64,000 nt of DNA from an uncultured Kordiimonas sp. (GCA_947500295.1 CANMRM010000005.1:186001-250000), one strand, 5' to 3'. Numbered from the stretch's first letter, positions 16,762 through 27,544 are shown. Notes: a model not told the origin generated them from the letters alone. Translations and numbers: made by a program.

Positions 16762-17676
16762 TTATTCTGGCAGGAACTCAGGCACCGACAAGTATCGCTC
16801 GCCCGTGTCATAACAGAAGCCGAGCACGCGTGTGCCTGCCGGTTTGCCATCAAGGTGCTGTTTGATGGCCGCAAGCGTGGCACCCGAAGAGATGCCAATG
16901 AGCATACCCTCTTCGCGGGCTGCGCGGCGCGCCATTTCCTTGGCTTCCTCGGGGTCTGCCTGAATAACGCCGTCCAGAAGGGAGGCATTCATCACCTCTG
17001 GCACAAACCCGGCACCAATGCCCTGAATGGGGTGCGGCCCCGGGTCACCGCCTGAGAGAACGGGCGATAAAGTTGGTTCAACAGCAAAAACTTCAAAGTC
17101 CTGCCAGTTCTCCTTCAGAACTTCCGCGCAGCCGGTAATGTGCCCACCAGTACCTACACCCGTAATCATGCAATCCAGACCATCAGGAAAATCTTCAAGT
17201 ATTTCCTTGGACGTGACAGATTTGTGGACTTCCACATTTGCCGGGTTGGCGAATTGCTGTGGCATCCAGGCCCCAGGCGTATTTTCCTGCAGTTCGCCTG
17301 CTTTGGCCAGCGCGCCCTTCATGCCCAGTTCCTTGGGTGTCAAAACAAACTCTGCCCCAAACGCCAGCATAATGCGCCGCCGTTCTATCGACATGGATTC
17401 GGGCATAACCAAAATGAGGCGATATCCCTTCACAGCAGCAACCATGGCAAGGCCAATACCGGTATTGCCCGATGTGGGCTCGATAATAACCCCGCCCTCT
17501 TTCAACGAGCCATCAGCTTCCGCTGTTTCGATCATGGCAAGAGCGATCCGGTCCTTGATCGAGCCGCCCGGGTTCGCGCGTTCCTGCTTTAGCCAGACCT
17601 CGTGGTCCGGAAACATACGGGCCAGCCGTACATGCGGTGTGCCGCCAATCGTTTCAAGAATGGACGATGCTTTCAT
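16762..17676 (-). CDS. cysK: Cysteine synthase A (O-acetylserine sulfhydrylase)
   Basis: A 304-residue PLP enzyme that makes cysteine from O-acetylserine and sulfide. NPGGSIKDR holds the PLP lysine, [13 protein letters not shown] is the substrate-binding loop, [10 protein letters not shown] binds the PLP phosphate, and [10 protein letters not shown] and GISSGAT match the family. Length is normal. An AGAGAGA sequence precedes the ATG at 17676. It lies 116 bases downstream of the serine acetyltransferase gene on the same strand, so the last two steps of cysteine synthesis are linked. Confidence 0.95.
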   Translation of the reverse strand: MKASSILETIGGTPHVRLARMFPDHEVWLKQERANPGGSIKDRIALAMIETAEADGSLKEGGVIIEPTSGNTGIGLAMVAAVKGYRLILVMPESMSIERRRIMLAFGAEFVLTPKELGMKGALAKAGELQENTPGAWMPQQFANPANVEVHKSVTSKEILEDFPDGLDCMITGVGTGGHITGCAEVLKENWQDFEVFAVEPTLSPVLSGGDPGPHPIQGIGAGFVPEVMNASLLDGVIQADPEEAKEMARRAAREEGMLIGISSGATLAAIKQHLDGKPAGTRVLGFCYDTGERYLSVPEFLPE

Positions 17677-17792
17677 GATGATGTCTCTCTGTTATCTGGT
17701 TCTCTGATGGCTGCCGCCGGTGAATACACTAACCGAGCCCTCACGCTTCGGAAAAGCCTTATCAAGAGGAAGTGATAATTATCTGGTATTTT

Positions 17793-18659
17793 TCAGCTGC
17801 GGGCTGCACGTTGCCGTGCCTGAATAGGGATGATTTCGTCTGTATCCGCTGGTTTGAACATCACGCGCGACCAGGCGGGGATTGATCGCGTAATCCAGAC
17901 GTTGCCACCAATTACCGAATTACGGCCAATGATGGTTTCGCCGCCCAATATCGTTGCACCGGCATAAATCACCACATTGTCTTCGATGGTTGGGTGACGT
18001 TTTTTAGCCCGATGCTCCCGGTCAACACGCAAAGCACCCAGTGTAACGCCCTGATAGATTTTGACATTGTCACCAATGACCGTTGTCTCGCCGATCACGA
18101 CGCCTGTGCCGTGGTCGATAAACAGTGCGCGCCCGATTTGCGCACCCGGGTGAATATCTATGCCTGTCTTCTGGTGCGCATACTCGCAAATCATGCGCGG
18201 CAACAGTGGCACCTCGCGTTTGTAGAGTGCATGAGCGATGCGATAGGCAACGACAGCAAAAAATCCGGGGTAACTGAGGATCACTTCCTCGACCGACTGG
18301 GCGGCTGGGTCGCCCTCCAGAAGAGACGCAGCGTCTTCATGGGAAAAGTCGGCAATTTCCGGCAGGTCTGACATAAAGCCTTTGACGAGCAGCTTGGTGC
18401 AGCCGACGTCTTTGTCTTCACACAATGGCTCGACGAGGCCATGAAAATCGGCTTCGAGGCGGGCTAACCGCACTTCCAGACTGTCACCTGTTTCATCAGC
18501 CAAAGCGTGATGCGGGAACAGAACGGCCACCGTCTGCTTCAGCAACCCGCCTATTTTCCCGAGCGATAAGCCGGACTGCTGGCCATATTTTTTATAATGG
18601 CTGCGCAGTCGTTCGGCGACATACTCCAGACTGGATGGACTTTCAGATATCTGCGCCAT
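17793..18659 (-). CDS. cysE: Serine O-acetyltransferase (EpsC type)
   Basis: A 288-residue acetyltransferase that forms O-acetylserine from serine and acetyl-CoA. The N-terminal helical domain is followed by the left-handed beta helix. Diagnostic stretches include IDIHPGAQIGRALFIDHGTGVVIGET (read in parts), IYQGVTLGAL, KRHPTIEDNVVIYAGATILGG and GGNVWITRSIP. The longer N-terminal domain and the RHPTIED loop place it in the EpsC-like group. It precedes cysK and probably feeds it. Confidence 0.94.
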   Translation of the reverse strand: MAQISESPSSLEYVAERLRSHYKKYGQQSGLSLGKIGGLLKQTVAVLFPHHALADETGDSLEVRLARLEADFHGLVEPLCEDKDVGCTKLLVKGFMSDLPEIADFSHEDAASLLEGDPAAQSVEEVILSYPGFFAVVAYRIAHALYKREVPLLPRMICEYAHQKTGIDIHPGAQIGRALFIDHGTGVVIGETTVIGDNVKIYQGVTLGALRVDREHRAKKRHPTIEDNVVIYAGATILGGETIIGRNSVIGGNVWITRSIPAWSRVMFKPADTDEIIPIQARQRAARS

Positions 18660-18777
18660 ACGCGCTCTCCCTGCTGTCCCTTACAGTTTAGGGGGCAAAT
18701 ACATAACTACAAGTCCCGCCAACACGAGAATTTCTTCACAATTTCGGGAGAAATCTAATCCGAAGGTGTCTCTTTGA

Positions 18778-19548
18778 TCAGGCTTTTGATGGCTTGTCCG
18801 CGTCGTCAGGCAGCAGATGCTCGTATCCTGCCTCCCGTACAAGATCATTGCTTTTGGCAACCACCTCTTCATGCAGCCGCTTCATAAACGCATCCTTCGA
18901 GAGCCCGTCAGGAAACGGTTCTCCAACCTGAAATACGGCCTTGCCGGCGCGGTGCCAGAACCCGCGGGTCCAGAACACACCGGTGTTGGTGGCAACCGGA
19001 TACACCTTGAGACCAGCATCCTTGTATAGATAATAGGCGCCGCTTTTAAGTGGCCGGCTTTTACCAATCGCGACCCGTGTCGCCTGCGGATACACGATCA
19101 GCGGACGACCACTTTCCTCCACATGCTCGGCCACAGCCTGCATGCCTTTGTGGGCTGTTTTGGATTGACGGTCCACTTTGATGATCTTCGCTTTTTTCAG
19201 AATTGGACCAATGAATGGAATCTTGAACAGTTCTTTTTTAGCAAGCGCCGTCACGTCCGAGCGAAGCAAATAGGTCAGGATCGGGTCCATATTGCTTTGG
19301 TGTGCCGCTGCGATGATGAGGGCACCGTCTTTTGGCAGGCGCTCCGAAAACCTGTGCTCATACCGAATGCCGGAACAAATCCGCGCAACCCAAAGTGACC
19401 CGGCACAATACCAGTATATGCCGCGCCGCACCGGGCCATCTGTCTTTGCAAAACACATCGGTGCCACCACCAAACCACAAAACAGCAAGGTGTATGGATA
19501 AAACACGATATTGAAGAACAAGGATCGGATGCGGTCAGTCAATTTCAT
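18778..19548 (-). CDS. PlsC-like 1-acyl-glycerol-3-phosphate acyltransferase family protein
   Basis: A 256-residue membrane acyltransferase of the LPLAT/PlsC superfamily, which adds the second acyl chain in phosphatidic acid synthesis. Two hydrophobic segments come first. Motif I HQSNMD (His83, Asp88) is intact, KKELFKIPFIGP matches motif II, and VDRQSK follows. Motif III, normally FPEGTR, reads YPQATR (153-158), so the usual glutamate and glycine are replaced. Motif IV is near VYPVATNTG. The start is the ATG at 19548, giving MKLTDRIRSLFF; a longer frame to 19662 adds non-conserved residues. It may act on a different acceptor than standard PlsC. Confidence 0.82.
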   Translation of the reverse strand: MKLTDRIRSLFFNIVFYPYTLLFCGLVVAPMCFAKTDGPVRRGIYWYCAGSLWVARICSGIRYEHRFSERLPKDGALIIAAAHQSNMDPILTYLLRSDVTALAKKELFKIPFIGPILKKAKIIKVDRQSKTAHKGMQAVAEHVEESGRPLIVYPQATRVAIGKSRPLKSGAYYLYKDAGLKVYPVATNTGVFWTRGFWHRAGKAVFQVGEPFPDGLSKDAFMKRLHEEVVAKSNDLVREAGYEHLLPDDADKPSKA

Positions 19549-19684
19549 AGAGTGTCCCCGGCTAAGCCCGTCGCAGCAACCCTGGATGGCTGCTCCCGAA
19601 AGCCAAATGCCATTAATCCCCGCTTGGACACAAGACAAAAATCCGCTAGCCTTATCTCTCAAATTCGGAAACAGCAGGCCTTCT

Positions 19685-20026
19685 ATGGTGGATCAGGACA
19701 AACGCGGCGACAACAGATTACCGGTTCTCTGGACCGGGAAGCTGACAACAGACGACGACCGGGAGTTCGAATGCAAGGTGAGGGACGTATCCCTTGCAGG
19801 CACTCTTATCTCGACCGATGCAGACTTCAGCCTTGGGGAAAGGCTGCTGCTGGAAATCACCGAGCTCGGCGAGTTCGCCGTCGAGGTAAAATGGGCGGGT
19901 TCAGAACAGCTCGGTCTTTTGATTCTGGCAGGGCCTGACCTTGAACTCAAAAAGTTTGCTGAAGGGTCCGGCGCAACAACATCGGAAAAGCCGGTGATGG
20001 TGGCAGGTGACCCACTGACCAGCTAA
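19685..20026 (+). CDS. PilZ domain protein
   Basis: A 113-residue protein with a PilZ-like barrel. KRGDNRLPVLWTGKL at the start corresponds to the RxxxR region that binds cyclic di-GMP, and VRDVSLAGTLIST corresponds to the D/NxSxxG motif. The following strands (LLLEITELGEFAVEVKWAG) complete the fold. The first arginine position is KRGDNR rather than the ideal RRxxxR, so binding is likely but not certain. The ATG at 19685 is used because upstream codons are not conserved in character. It is divergent from the acyltransferase gene. Confidence 0.78.
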   Translation: MVDQDKRGDNRLPVLWTGKLTTDDDREFECKVRDVSLAGTLISTDADFSLGERLLLEITELGEFAVEVKWAGSEQLGLLILAGPDLELKKFAEGSGATTSEKPVMVAGDPLTS

Positions 20027-20082
20027 CGGACAAAAGCGAACCCGCCTGAATACCAACAACCTGACTGTCAACATGAAGCCTG

Positions 20083-21807
20083 TCAGCTGCAACGGTCTGT
20101 GTGACGGTTCCCCAGGTTGATTATTCGGCATAGCGGTACTGAATGTACCTTTCCCTGCTGCCCCTGAACGTAAATCAGATATTCAAGGTCGGGTGTAACC
20201 ACGGGAGAAAGCTCCCACTGGTCTGAGTTTACCTGTATGGCTGGTTTGGGGGCCTGCCAGCCGGCATCACTGTTCAGCGCATAAAAAATGTCAATGTCAC
20301 GGCTATCGGGATCATACCGTGTGAAAAACATGAAACGCGCCTGCGGATCGACATACAGGTCACTTTCCGACAGTGGTGAGTTAAGTGCGCGCATGTTGGA
20401 GATATCTGCCTCCGTACCGCGCACAGTCGTGAAGTAAATATCTACCATTCCCTCGCCTCCGGCCCTCTCGGAGGCAAAATAGAGCCGGTCGTCACTTGTC
20501 GGTACGGCGTGCCCATCCCAACTTGTGGAGATCAGGCCTCGCATTACCTGCGGAGGCACCCAGCTCCCTGTCGGCGACCGTCTCGAGAACCAGATGTTCT
20601 GTCGTGCTGGATTTGTCGAACCGTCAACTGGCCGCGTCGATGTGAAATAAAGCGTTTGCTGGTCCGGAGACAACACCGGCTGATAATCCTGGTACTTGGC
20701 ACCCGGGAAAACATCTTCTGCCGGTCCCCACGATTGACCGTCGCTGCGATATCTCACAAGTTTTGCCCGCCGTGTTTCCAGGCCTGCTACCCAGTGCGTA
20801 GCGTAAACATCGGTGAAATCAGCCGAAATGGTGAAACCATTCACCGTGGAAAACCGCTCTGTGGCAATAGCTTTAATCAAAGAGCTTGAACGGGATGGGC
20901 AACTGACGGCCCCCTCAATATCCAGTAATTCTATTCGCGACACGCTTCCTTCCTGCACCTGCATGGCTATTTGTCTGCCGGATGGAGATATTTTGGGGTA
21001 CTTTTTGTCGCCCTTTAAACGGGTCAATTGAACCACATTTTCCTGTCCCAGGCACTGTCCATATATTTCGAACTGACCAGACCGGTTGGATGAGAAAATA
21101 ATTGCCCGGCCATCAAGCAACCATCTGGGATAGCTATCGTCTTCACCGCTGAAAGTAACCTGCTTCTCCGATCCGGTTTCCAGATCCTTCACGAAAATAT
21201 CGTAGTTTGCCGCTCCCATGTGTCTGTGAAATGCAAGCTTACGCCCATCCGGAGATATCCGGCCAGACTGCTCCGATGCCTCATGGTTGGTGAGCCGTTC
21301 CACATTCCCGCGGTCAAGATATTGCCTGTACAAGTCGAGGTTATCGCCTCTGTTTGAGTCATAAATGATAACATCGGGTGTTGCACCAAACGCCGGATGC
21401 CATTCGTTGGCCTGCGTATCCGTAACCTTGCGCAACCGTTTGGTGTTCAGGTTGTATACGAAGACGTCCTGCTGCCCCGCGCTGGTGCCTTCTATCAACA
21501 ATTCAGACCCAGAGGTGTCTGAAACACCGGCTATTTCCAACGGAATGGTCAAATATTCGACCCGGCGCGTTGACACCTCGATTGCAATGATTTGCCACAC
21601 ATCATCATTGTGAAGCGTTGCGTAAAATGTTTCTCCTGTGGGTGACCATGCGCCCGGAAAAACCGCACCGGGCGTTTCAAACAATGGCAATCCACTAGCG
21701 GGCATTGGCTGTTCCGCCCCTGCAGACAAGACAGCCGGCAAGCAAAGAACAGTCGAGACGGCCAATCGCAAAGCTGCCTTCCACCAAAACCGAAGCGCCA
21801 AATTCAT
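20083..21807 (-). CDS. Exported TolB-like beta-propeller (PD40) protein
   Basis: A 574-residue protein with a signal peptide (hydrophobic residues 8-30, cleavage near SAGA-EQ). At least six PD40/WD40-like blades are visible, marked by repeats such as WSPTGETFYAT, ISPDGRKLAFHRH, WLLDGRAIIFSSNRSG, ISPSGRQIAM, LSPDQQTLYFTSTRP and VTPDLEYLIYVQG. Propellers of this kind bind proteins or peptidoglycan-associated partners in the periplasm; no peptidase or hydrolase domain follows the propeller. AGGGAG precedes the ATG. It is divergent from the ABC transporter genes. Confidence 0.82.
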   Translation of the reverse strand: MNLALRFWWKAALRLAVSTVLCLPAVLSAGAEQPMPASGLPLFETPGAVFPGAWSPTGETFYATLHNDDVWQIIAIEVSTRRVEYLTIPLEIAGVSDTSGSELLIEGTSAGQQDVFVYNLNTKRLRKVTDTQANEWHPAFGATPDVIIYDSNRGDNLDLYRQYLDRGNVERLTNHEASEQSGRISPDGRKLAFHRHMGAANYDIFVKDLETGSEKQVTFSGEDDSYPRWLLDGRAIIFSSNRSGQFEIYGQCLGQENVVQLTRLKGDKKYPKISPSGRQIAMQVQEGSVSRIELLDIEGAVSCPSRSSSLIKAIATERFSTVNGFTISADFTDVYATHWVAGLETRRAKLVRYRSDGQSWGPAEDVFPGAKYQDYQPVLSPDQQTLYFTSTRPVDGSTNPARQNIWFSRRSPTGSWVPPQVMRGLISTSWDGHAVPTSDDRLYFASERAGGEGMVDIYFTTVRGTEADISNMRALNSPLSESDLYVDPQARFMFFTRYDPDSRDIDIFYALNSDAGWQAPKPAIQVNSDQWELSPVVTPDLEYLIYVQGQQGKVHSVPLCRIINLGNRHTDRCS

Positions 21808-22112
21808 AACTCACTCCCTGATCCGCTGGAGGGTCACTAGCCAGATTCGCAGTTCAATATGTTATAATATAATTCTCTGATATTCCACCTTCCAAAGAGC
21901 GGAGAGCAAAAGCAATGGTGGAGACCTTGCTGCGTCTTTCATTTTTTGCCCCTGTTCCGCCCAAGAACGTCAGAAATCAGTCCTTTTTGACGGACGTCAA
22001 AGGGAGACGGCCCATTTGCCAATACCATCGACTGAGCGGTCACGCCTCTGATCGGCGAACCTTTTGTGCGCCAGGCTCGTCTATAGCGTGATACTTGCTT
22101 AGCGAGGATATC
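21808..22112 (+). other. Divergent intergenic region with promoter-like signal and a doubtful 58-codon ORF
   Basis: This 305-base gap separates the propeller gene and the ABC operon. It holds an AT-rich element with TATAAT near 21860-21872, readable as a -10 box on the plus strand, and a short open frame (ATG 21915 to TGA 22091) that begins MVETLLRLSFFAP. The frame has no good ribosome binding site and no recognisable motif, so I do not call it a gene. Confidence 0.35.
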
Positions 22113-22850
22113 ATGACAGAAGCACTGAATGTGCAGACTTCCCCATCTCTCCCGGCCTTCAAAACAGTCGGACTGACCAAGGTGTATGAAACGGAAGCGG
22201 GTGACGTGCATGCTCTACGGGGCGTGGACGTTGAGCTTTTTCAACATGAAATCGTGGTCATGCTCGGGCCATCCGGCAGCGGCAAGTCTACGTTTCTAAA
22301 CATTCTCGGCGGCCTCGACCGGCCAACGAGTGGTCACGTATTTTTCAAAAATGATGAGCTAACAGGATTCGATGATCGTTCCTTGACCAATTTTCGGCGG
22401 AATCATGTCGGTTTTGTTTTTCAATTTTACAATCTGATCCCGAGTTTAACCGCCCGGGAAAATGTTGAACTGGTTACTGAAATCTCGGCAGACCCTCTGG
22501 ACCCTGCCGATGCCTTGGCCCTGGTGGGCATGGAACATCGACTGGATCATTTCCCGGCAGAATTATCCGGCGGCGAGCAACAGCGGGTTGCGGTTGCCAG
22601 GGCAGTCGCGAAGCGACCGGACGTTCTTTTATGCGACGAGCCCACCGGTGCGCTCGACAGCAAAACCGGCGTTAGCGTGCTGGAGGCCATCGAGCAGGTC
22701 AATCAGGAGCTGTCCACAACAACGGTTTTGATCACTCACAACGCAGGCATTGCATCGATGGCGGACCGGACGATCTCCTTTGCAGATGGCCAGATACATT
22801 CAATTGTAGCCAATCCTCACAAAACACGCGCAAGAGAGCTGATATGGTGA
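22113..22850 (+). CDS. ABC transporter ATP-binding protein (LolD/MacB type)
   Basis: A 245-residue ATPase. Walker A is GPSGSGKST, the signature is [14 protein letters not shown], Walker B is [12 protein letters not shown], and the switch histidine is in LITHN. The [16 protein letters not shown] stretch is typical of the MacB/LolD/FtsE subfamily, which powers extrusion of proteins or hydrophobic molecules rather than import. The start is the ATG at 22113, with AGGA five bases before it. Its end overlaps the permease start (ATGGTGA), and a membrane fusion protein follows, so the three form an export system. Confidence 0.93.
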   Translation: MTEALNVQTSPSLPAFKTVGLTKVYETEAGDVHALRGVDVELFQHEIVVMLGPSGSGKSTFLNILGGLDRPTSGHVFFKNDELTGFDDRSLTNFRRNHVGFVFQFYNLIPSLTARENVELVTEISADPLDPADALALVGMEHRLDHFPAELSGGEQQRVAVARAVAKRPDVLLCDEPTGALDSKTGVSVLEAIEQVNQELSTTTVLITHNAGIASMADRTISFADGQIHSIVANPHKTRARELIW

Positions 22851-25219
22851 AGGGCCTGAATTCGCTTGATCGAAAACTCGTTCGGGACCTTTGGCATATC
22901 CGTGGTCAGGTGGTCGCAATTGCGTTTGTGATTGCCTGCGGCGTTGCCACCGTTGTGATGGCGCTTGGAACGCTGCACTCACTTCAGGAAACACGTGACG
23001 CCTACTATGAGCGATATCATTTTGCTCACGTTTTTGCGTCCGTAAAAAGGGCGCCTTTGTCGCTGCAAAATGATATCTCAGATATTCCCGGTGTTGCCCG
23101 GGCAGAAACCCGGATTGTTCACGGCGTGGTGTTGGACATTGACGGCATGGAGGAGCCGGCACGCGGCATGCTGGTGTCATTGCCCCATTCTCCGGGCATC
23201 CACCTGAACGAACTGATTCTTCTGCGGGGGCGGCTACCAAACCCGGCCGAGCCCGACGAAGTTGTCGTGCATGAGGCCTTCGTCAACGCCCACCAATTTG
23301 AGCTTGGCGATAGTTTTTCAGCCAACATGAATGAGCGACGGCGGGAACTGCGAATTGTCGGCGTGGCTTTGTCGCCTGAGCATATCTATGTCATTGGCCC
23401 TGGTGATTTGGTGCCCGACAATCGCCGGTACGGCATTTTCTGGATGGGGCGCAAGGCGCTGGAAGCCGCATTCAACTTGAAAGGCGCCTTCAACGAAGTG
23501 TCGTTGACACTCACACCGGACGCAAGCGAAGCAGCCGTAATTTCAGACCTCGACAGATTGATCGACCCTTATGGCGGTATTGGTGCCATTGGGCGTGATG
23601 ACCAGGTTTCCTATGCTTTTCTCAAAAGTGAAATGGACCAACAAGCAACCATAGCCAGCGTGATGCCACCGATCTTTCTAGGCGTTGCGGCCTTTCTTCT
23701 CAATCTGGTTATCTCGAGGCTCGTGCAGACAGAACGAGAGCAAATTGGTCTTCTCAAAGCATTTGGATACGCCAACAGTGCAGTTGGCGCCCACTATCTG
23801 AAGTTTGTATCGCTTATAGTTTTAATCGGTGTGCTGATTGGCTGGTTGTTGGGCGTCTGGCTTGGCCGCGGCATGACAATCCTGTATGCCGAGTTTTTCC
23901 GTTTTCCATTCCTCTACTACATCATCAAGCCGTCAGTTTTTGCCATCGGTGCCCTTGTCAGCATTGCTGCTGCCACACTGGGCACTTTGGTAGCGGTTGG
24001 CAAAGCAGCAAAACTCCCACCGGCCGTCGCTATGACACCACCTCCACCCACCTCCTACAGAGGCAGTTTCGCAGAACGCCTTGGTGTGTCACTCTCGCTG
24101 ACCCAACCGACCCGAATGATCATTCGCCATATCTTTCGCTGGCCAATGCGCGCGTTTTTGACAGTTGTGGGTATTTCGTTTGCAGGTGCCCTGCTTGTCG
24201 TGACGCTGTTCTTCCTCGATTCACTCGATGAAATGACCAACATCTTCTTCTTTGAAAGCGAACGCCAGGATATGGCTATCTCGCTGACAGACATCAGGGC
24301 AGACAGGGCTATCCTGGAAGCTCGCCAGCTTCCCGGCGTGCTGCGATCAGAAGGTCTTCGACACGTATCGGTGCGATTGCGCCACGGCCCGCTGGTGGAG
24401 CGAACATCAGTCACAGGTATTGATAGATCGAGCGATCTGAAGAGGCTTCTGAATGTGGACAAACGCGAGGTAAGCATCCCACCACGCGGTCTTATGCTCA
24501 CGGACAAACTTGCGAACCTGCTTGACGTTTCAGAGGGGGACAATTTGCAGGTTGAGTTTCTGGAAGGGCGGAGACCAGTTGTCAATGTTCCGGTCACACG
24601 CATAGTCAAGCAGTATATTGGCATGGCCGCTTACATGGACCGAAGTGCTCTCAACAGGATTCTGAAAGAAGGGCCTGTGATAAACGCGCTCAATTTGCAA
24701 ACAGAATCCACGTCTGAAGGCGCACTATTTGAGGCGCTCAAAGAAACCCCTTCCATGCTGGGGTTGATGTCCAAGAAGTCTGCACTGCAGTCTTTTTATG
24801 ACATCGTTCGGCGCAATATTGACACGACAATTATTGCATATATCGCGTTTGCGTCCGTCATATCGGTAGGTGTGATTTATAACGCTGCGCGCATTTCCCT
24901 TTCCGAGCGTGCGCGTGAGCTTGCAAGCCTACGTGTGCTCGGTTTTACCAAAGGTGAAGTTGCCTACATTTTGGCGGGCGAACTAGCCCTGCTGACATGG
25001 GCCGCCCTGCCGTTGAGCGCTTTTTTTGGTTATCAGCTCTCGGCTTTCATGGTTGCGCAATTTGATACCGACCTGTTCCGACTTCCCTTTTACATTCACC
25101 CATCAACATATGGCTATTCGGCCATTGTGGTGATGGTGTCTGCGTTTGTATCAGGCGCAATTGTTGTTCGCCGTGTGGCGAATCTGGATTTGATTTCAGT
25201 TCTAAAAACCCGGGAGTAA
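22844..25219 (+). CDS. ABC transporter permease with two FtsX domains
   Basis: A 791-residue inner-membrane protein. One hydrophobic segment near the N-terminus (residues 17-40) precedes a large periplasmic MacB-like domain. A first FtsX block follows (about 265-390, with [16 protein letters not shown]). The arrangement repeats, with a second N-terminal helix near 430 and a second FtsX block at about 665-785 ([19 protein letters not shown]). This double layout is typical of DevC/LolCE-like exporters. It overlaps the ATPase gene by seven bases and is four bases from the fusion protein gene. Confidence 0.9.
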   Translation: MVKGLNSLDRKLVRDLWHIRGQVVAIAFVIACGVATVVMALGTLHSLQETRDAYYERYHFAHVFASVKRAPLSLQNDISDIPGVARAETRIVHGVVLDIDGMEEPARGMLVSLPHSPGIHLNELILLRGRLPNPAEPDEVVVHEAFVNAHQFELGDSFSANMNERRRELRIVGVALSPEHIYVIGPGDLVPDNRRYGIFWMGRKALEAAFNLKGAFNEVSLTLTPDASEAAVISDLDRLIDPYGGIGAIGRDDQVSYAFLKSEMDQQATIASVMPPIFLGVAAFLLNLVISRLVQTEREQIGLLKAFGYANSAVGAHYLKFVSLIVLIGVLIGWLLGVWLGRGMTILYAEFFRFPFLYYIIKPSVFAIGALVSIAAATLGTLVAVGKAAKLPPAVAMTPPPPTSYRGSFAERLGVSLSLTQPTRMIIRHIFRWPMRAFLTVVGISFAGALLVVTLFFLDSLDEMTNIFFFESERQDMAISLTDIRADRAILEARQLPGVLRSEGLRHVSVRLRHGPLVERTSVTGIDRSSDLKRLLNVDKREVSIPPRGLMLTDKLANLLDVSEGDNLQVEFLEGRRPVVNVPVTRIVKQYIGMAAYMDRSALNRILKEGPVINALNLQTESTSEGALFEALKETPSMLGLMSKKSALQSFYDIVRRNIDTTIIAYIAFASVISVGVIYNAARISLSERARELASLRVLGFTKGEVAYILAGELALLTWAALPLSAFFGYQLSAFMVAQFDTDLFRLPFYIHPSTYGYSAIVVMVSAFVSGAIVVRRVANLDLISVLKTRE

Positions 25220-25223
25220 GAAG

Positions 25224-26438
25224 ATGAATTCCCCTGTTCGAAAATGGATGTTTCCCGCGCTCGCTGGCGGTCTTGTGGTCGCTGGTTTGGTGTATGCATT
25301 CTGGCCACAACCTGTGCCCGTGGACATAAGCCTGGTAGACCGCGGCCCACTAACCGTCACTGTCGAAGACGAAGGTGAAACCCGCGTTCGCGAGAACTAT
25401 CTGGTTTCTGCGCCGCTACCCGGGAGGGTTTTGCGTTTTGACGGTGATGTTGGAGACCCGGTTCAAGCGGGTGTAACACCGCTGGCAACCATCCGCCCGT
25501 CAGACCCCGCTTTTCTGGACCAGAGAACGCGCAGCGAACTTGAAGCTGCGGTTAAGGCTGCCGAAGCTGGCAGAACCCAGACGGCCGCTGAACTGGCAAA
25601 ACTGGAAGCTGCCTTCGATTTTGCCGAGGCAGAATACAAGAGAGCCAAACCACTGGCGGAACAAGGCACCATTTCGCAAAGCCGACTGGATCGGGCCTTG
25701 ATGGAGATGCGTACACAGGCTGCCTCCGTACAGACCGCAACTGCCAACCTTGCGGTGCGCGACTTCGAACTGGAACGGGCCCGGGCCGCACTGCTGGACC
25801 CCGGCGCGCCCGCTTCAACACCACCGGACACATGCTGCTTCATCGTCACCGCCCCGGTCAGCGGGCGTATTCTGCGTATTCTCCACGAAAGTGAAAGTGT
25901 AGTGACAGCCGGAACGCCGCTTATCGAAATCGGAGATCCTGCTGACCTCGAAATTGTCGCTGACCTGCTGTCGACAGACGCTGTTCAAGCCAGCGAAGGA
26001 GATGCGGTGATTATTGATGACTGGGGTGGCGGCAAGCCGCTTAACGGTGTGGTCAAACGGGTGGAGCCTTTTGGTTTCACCAAGGTCTCCACGCTCGGCA
26101 TCGAAGAACAGCGTGTAAACGTGGTAATCGATATTACCGACCCCCATGAAAACTGGCAGCGCCTGGGTCATGGATACCGGGTGGATGTAAGAATTGTTAT
26201 CTGGCAGGCGGAGGATGTTCTGAGGGTGCCCCTCAGTGCCATTTTCCGTCAGGGCCCTGATTGGGCCGTTTATGTTGTGGAAAACGGCTATGCAACAATG
26301 AGGCGTATCGAGGTCGGTCAAATGAATACGCATCTTGTTGAAGTTCTGGGCGGGCTCCAACACAACGACGCCATTATTCTTCATCCGGGTGACCGGATAA
26401 CCGATGGCACGCGCGTGACCAGCCGGGACACACTTTAG
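25224..26438 (+). CDS. HlyD-like periplasmic membrane fusion protein
   Basis: A 404-residue adaptor with an N-terminal anchor (PALAGGLVVAGLVYAFWP). The barrel-sandwich half LVSAPLPGRVLRF and the matching half VTAPVSGRILRILHESESVV flank a long alpha hairpin rich in Ala, Glu and Arg (about residues 95-185). A beta-barrel domain and C-terminal domain follow. Two adjacent cysteines (TCCF) precede the second lipoyl half. It would link the ABC permease to an outer-membrane channel; no outer-membrane factor gene is adjacent. The good ribosome binding site is GGGAG. Confidence 0.9.
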   Translation: MNSPVRKWMFPALAGGLVVAGLVYAFWPQPVPVDISLVDRGPLTVTVEDEGETRVRENYLVSAPLPGRVLRFDGDVGDPVQAGVTPLATIRPSDPAFLDQRTRSELEAAVKAAEAGRTQTAAELAKLEAAFDFAEAEYKRAKPLAEQGTISQSRLDRALMEMRTQAASVQTATANLAVRDFELERARAALLDPGAPASTPPDTCCFIVTAPVSGRILRILHESESVVTAGTPLIEIGDPADLEIVADLLSTDAVQASEGDAVIIDDWGGGKPLNGVVKRVEPFGFTKVSTLGIEEQRVNVVIDITDPHENWQRLGHGYRVDVRIVIWQAEDVLRVPLSAIFRQGPDWAVYVVENGYATMRRIEVGQMNTHLVEVLGGLQHNDAIILHPGDRITDGTRVTSRDTL

Positions 26439-26466
26439 TCGTGATGAAGACGGCGACACACCGGTG

Positions 26467-27471
26467 ATGAAGACAGTCATTTTTGAAAATGGCGACTGGT
26501 CCACACCAGCCACTGCCGTTCCAGGGGCGCTTGAGCTGGAGGAAACGCCGGAGCGGCTGACCGCAGGCAATGCACCCGCCCACGCCGACGTTGAAGTGGC
26601 CTGTGTTTTCCTGGGCTCGCGCCTTGATGCTGCCGCCCTGCATCAGCTGCCCAGGCTTCGCTATATTGTCACCAGATCCACAGGGTTCGATCATATCGAC
26701 ATCGCTTTTTGTAAACGCCACGACATCCGTGTGTGCAACGTGCCGTCGTATGGTGACCCAACCATTGCAGAGCACACGTTTGCTCTTTTGCTTATGATAG
26801 CCCACCGCATGACCGAGGCAACGCAGCGCGCCAGGGCCGGACAGTTTTCCCCTGAAGGTCTGCGTGGATTTGACCTTGCAGGAAAAACAATAGGCGTTGT
26901 TGGCACAGGTGCGATCGGCCGCAGTGTCGTTCGTATTGCGCGTGGTTTCGACATGAATGTCCTTGCCAACGACATCAACCCTGATCCGTTGTTTGCCCGG
27001 AAATGGAATGCCCGCTACCTGCCTTTGGACTTACTGCTAAGCCAAAGCGATATCGTCTCGCTACATGTGCCGCTTACATCCGACACAATGACGATGATTG
27101 ACAAATCCGCCTTCGCCCAGATGAAAAGCGGTGTGATTTTCCTCAATACGGCCAGAGGCGAAGTGACAGAAACCGGCGCTTTGCTGGCTGCTTTGCAGTC
27201 AGGCAAGGTAGCAGCCGCCGGCCTCGACGTTCTGGCTGATGAACATCTGCTGAGAAAAGATGGTTCCCACAGCGCCCCCCTGACCCCCACCGAGAAAAGA
27301 CATCTGGAGTTGAACAAATTGCTGCTGGAACACCCAGCGGTGGTTGCCACACCCCACAGCGCATTCAATACTGATGAAGCGCTGCAGCGGATCAATCAGA
27401 TCACCCTGAAAAACTTGATTGCCATCCTGGACGGCGCACCGGTCAATCTGGTCACGCCCGATAACATTTGA
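26467..27471 (+). CDS. D-isomer-specific 2-hydroxyacid dehydrogenase
   Basis: A 334-residue NAD-dependent dehydrogenase resembling D-lactate dehydrogenase. The NAD motif is GVVGTGAIGRSVVRIA, followed by LHVPLTSDT, FLNTARGEV (catalytic arginine), AAAGLDVL with the glutamate in ADEHL, and ATPHSAFNTDEAL with the catalytic histidine. Early residues RSTGFDHIDIAFCK are typical of the family. The ATG at 26467 is used; an in-frame GTG lies just upstream at 26464. It starts 28 bases after the fusion protein gene and may be cotranscribed with it. Confidence 0.9.
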   Translation: MKTVIFENGDWSTPATAVPGALELEETPERLTAGNAPAHADVEVACVFLGSRLDAAALHQLPRLRYIVTRSTGFDHIDIAFCKRHDIRVCNVPSYGDPTIAEHTFALLLMIAHRMTEATQRARAGQFSPEGLRGFDLAGKTIGVVGTGAIGRSVVRIARGFDMNVLANDINPDPLFARKWNARYLPLDLLLSQSDIVSLHVPLTSDTMTMIDKSAFAQMKSGVIFLNTARGEVTETGALLAALQSGKVAAAGLDVLADEHLLRKDGSHSAPLTPTEKRHLELNKLLLEHPAVVATPHSAFNTDEALQRINQITLKNLIAILDGAPVNLVTPDNI

Positions 27472-27544
27472 TAACTGTCAAAGCTGCGAAAGCCGGTGGT
27501 TGGCATGGTTGATTTATAGATAGTCTCCGGGCACGAGGTGCTGC

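Noticed and set aside
21915-22091. 58-codon open frame before the ABC operon
   Set aside because: No convincing ribosome binding site, no motif and irregular codon choice; mentioned only as part of the intergenic region.
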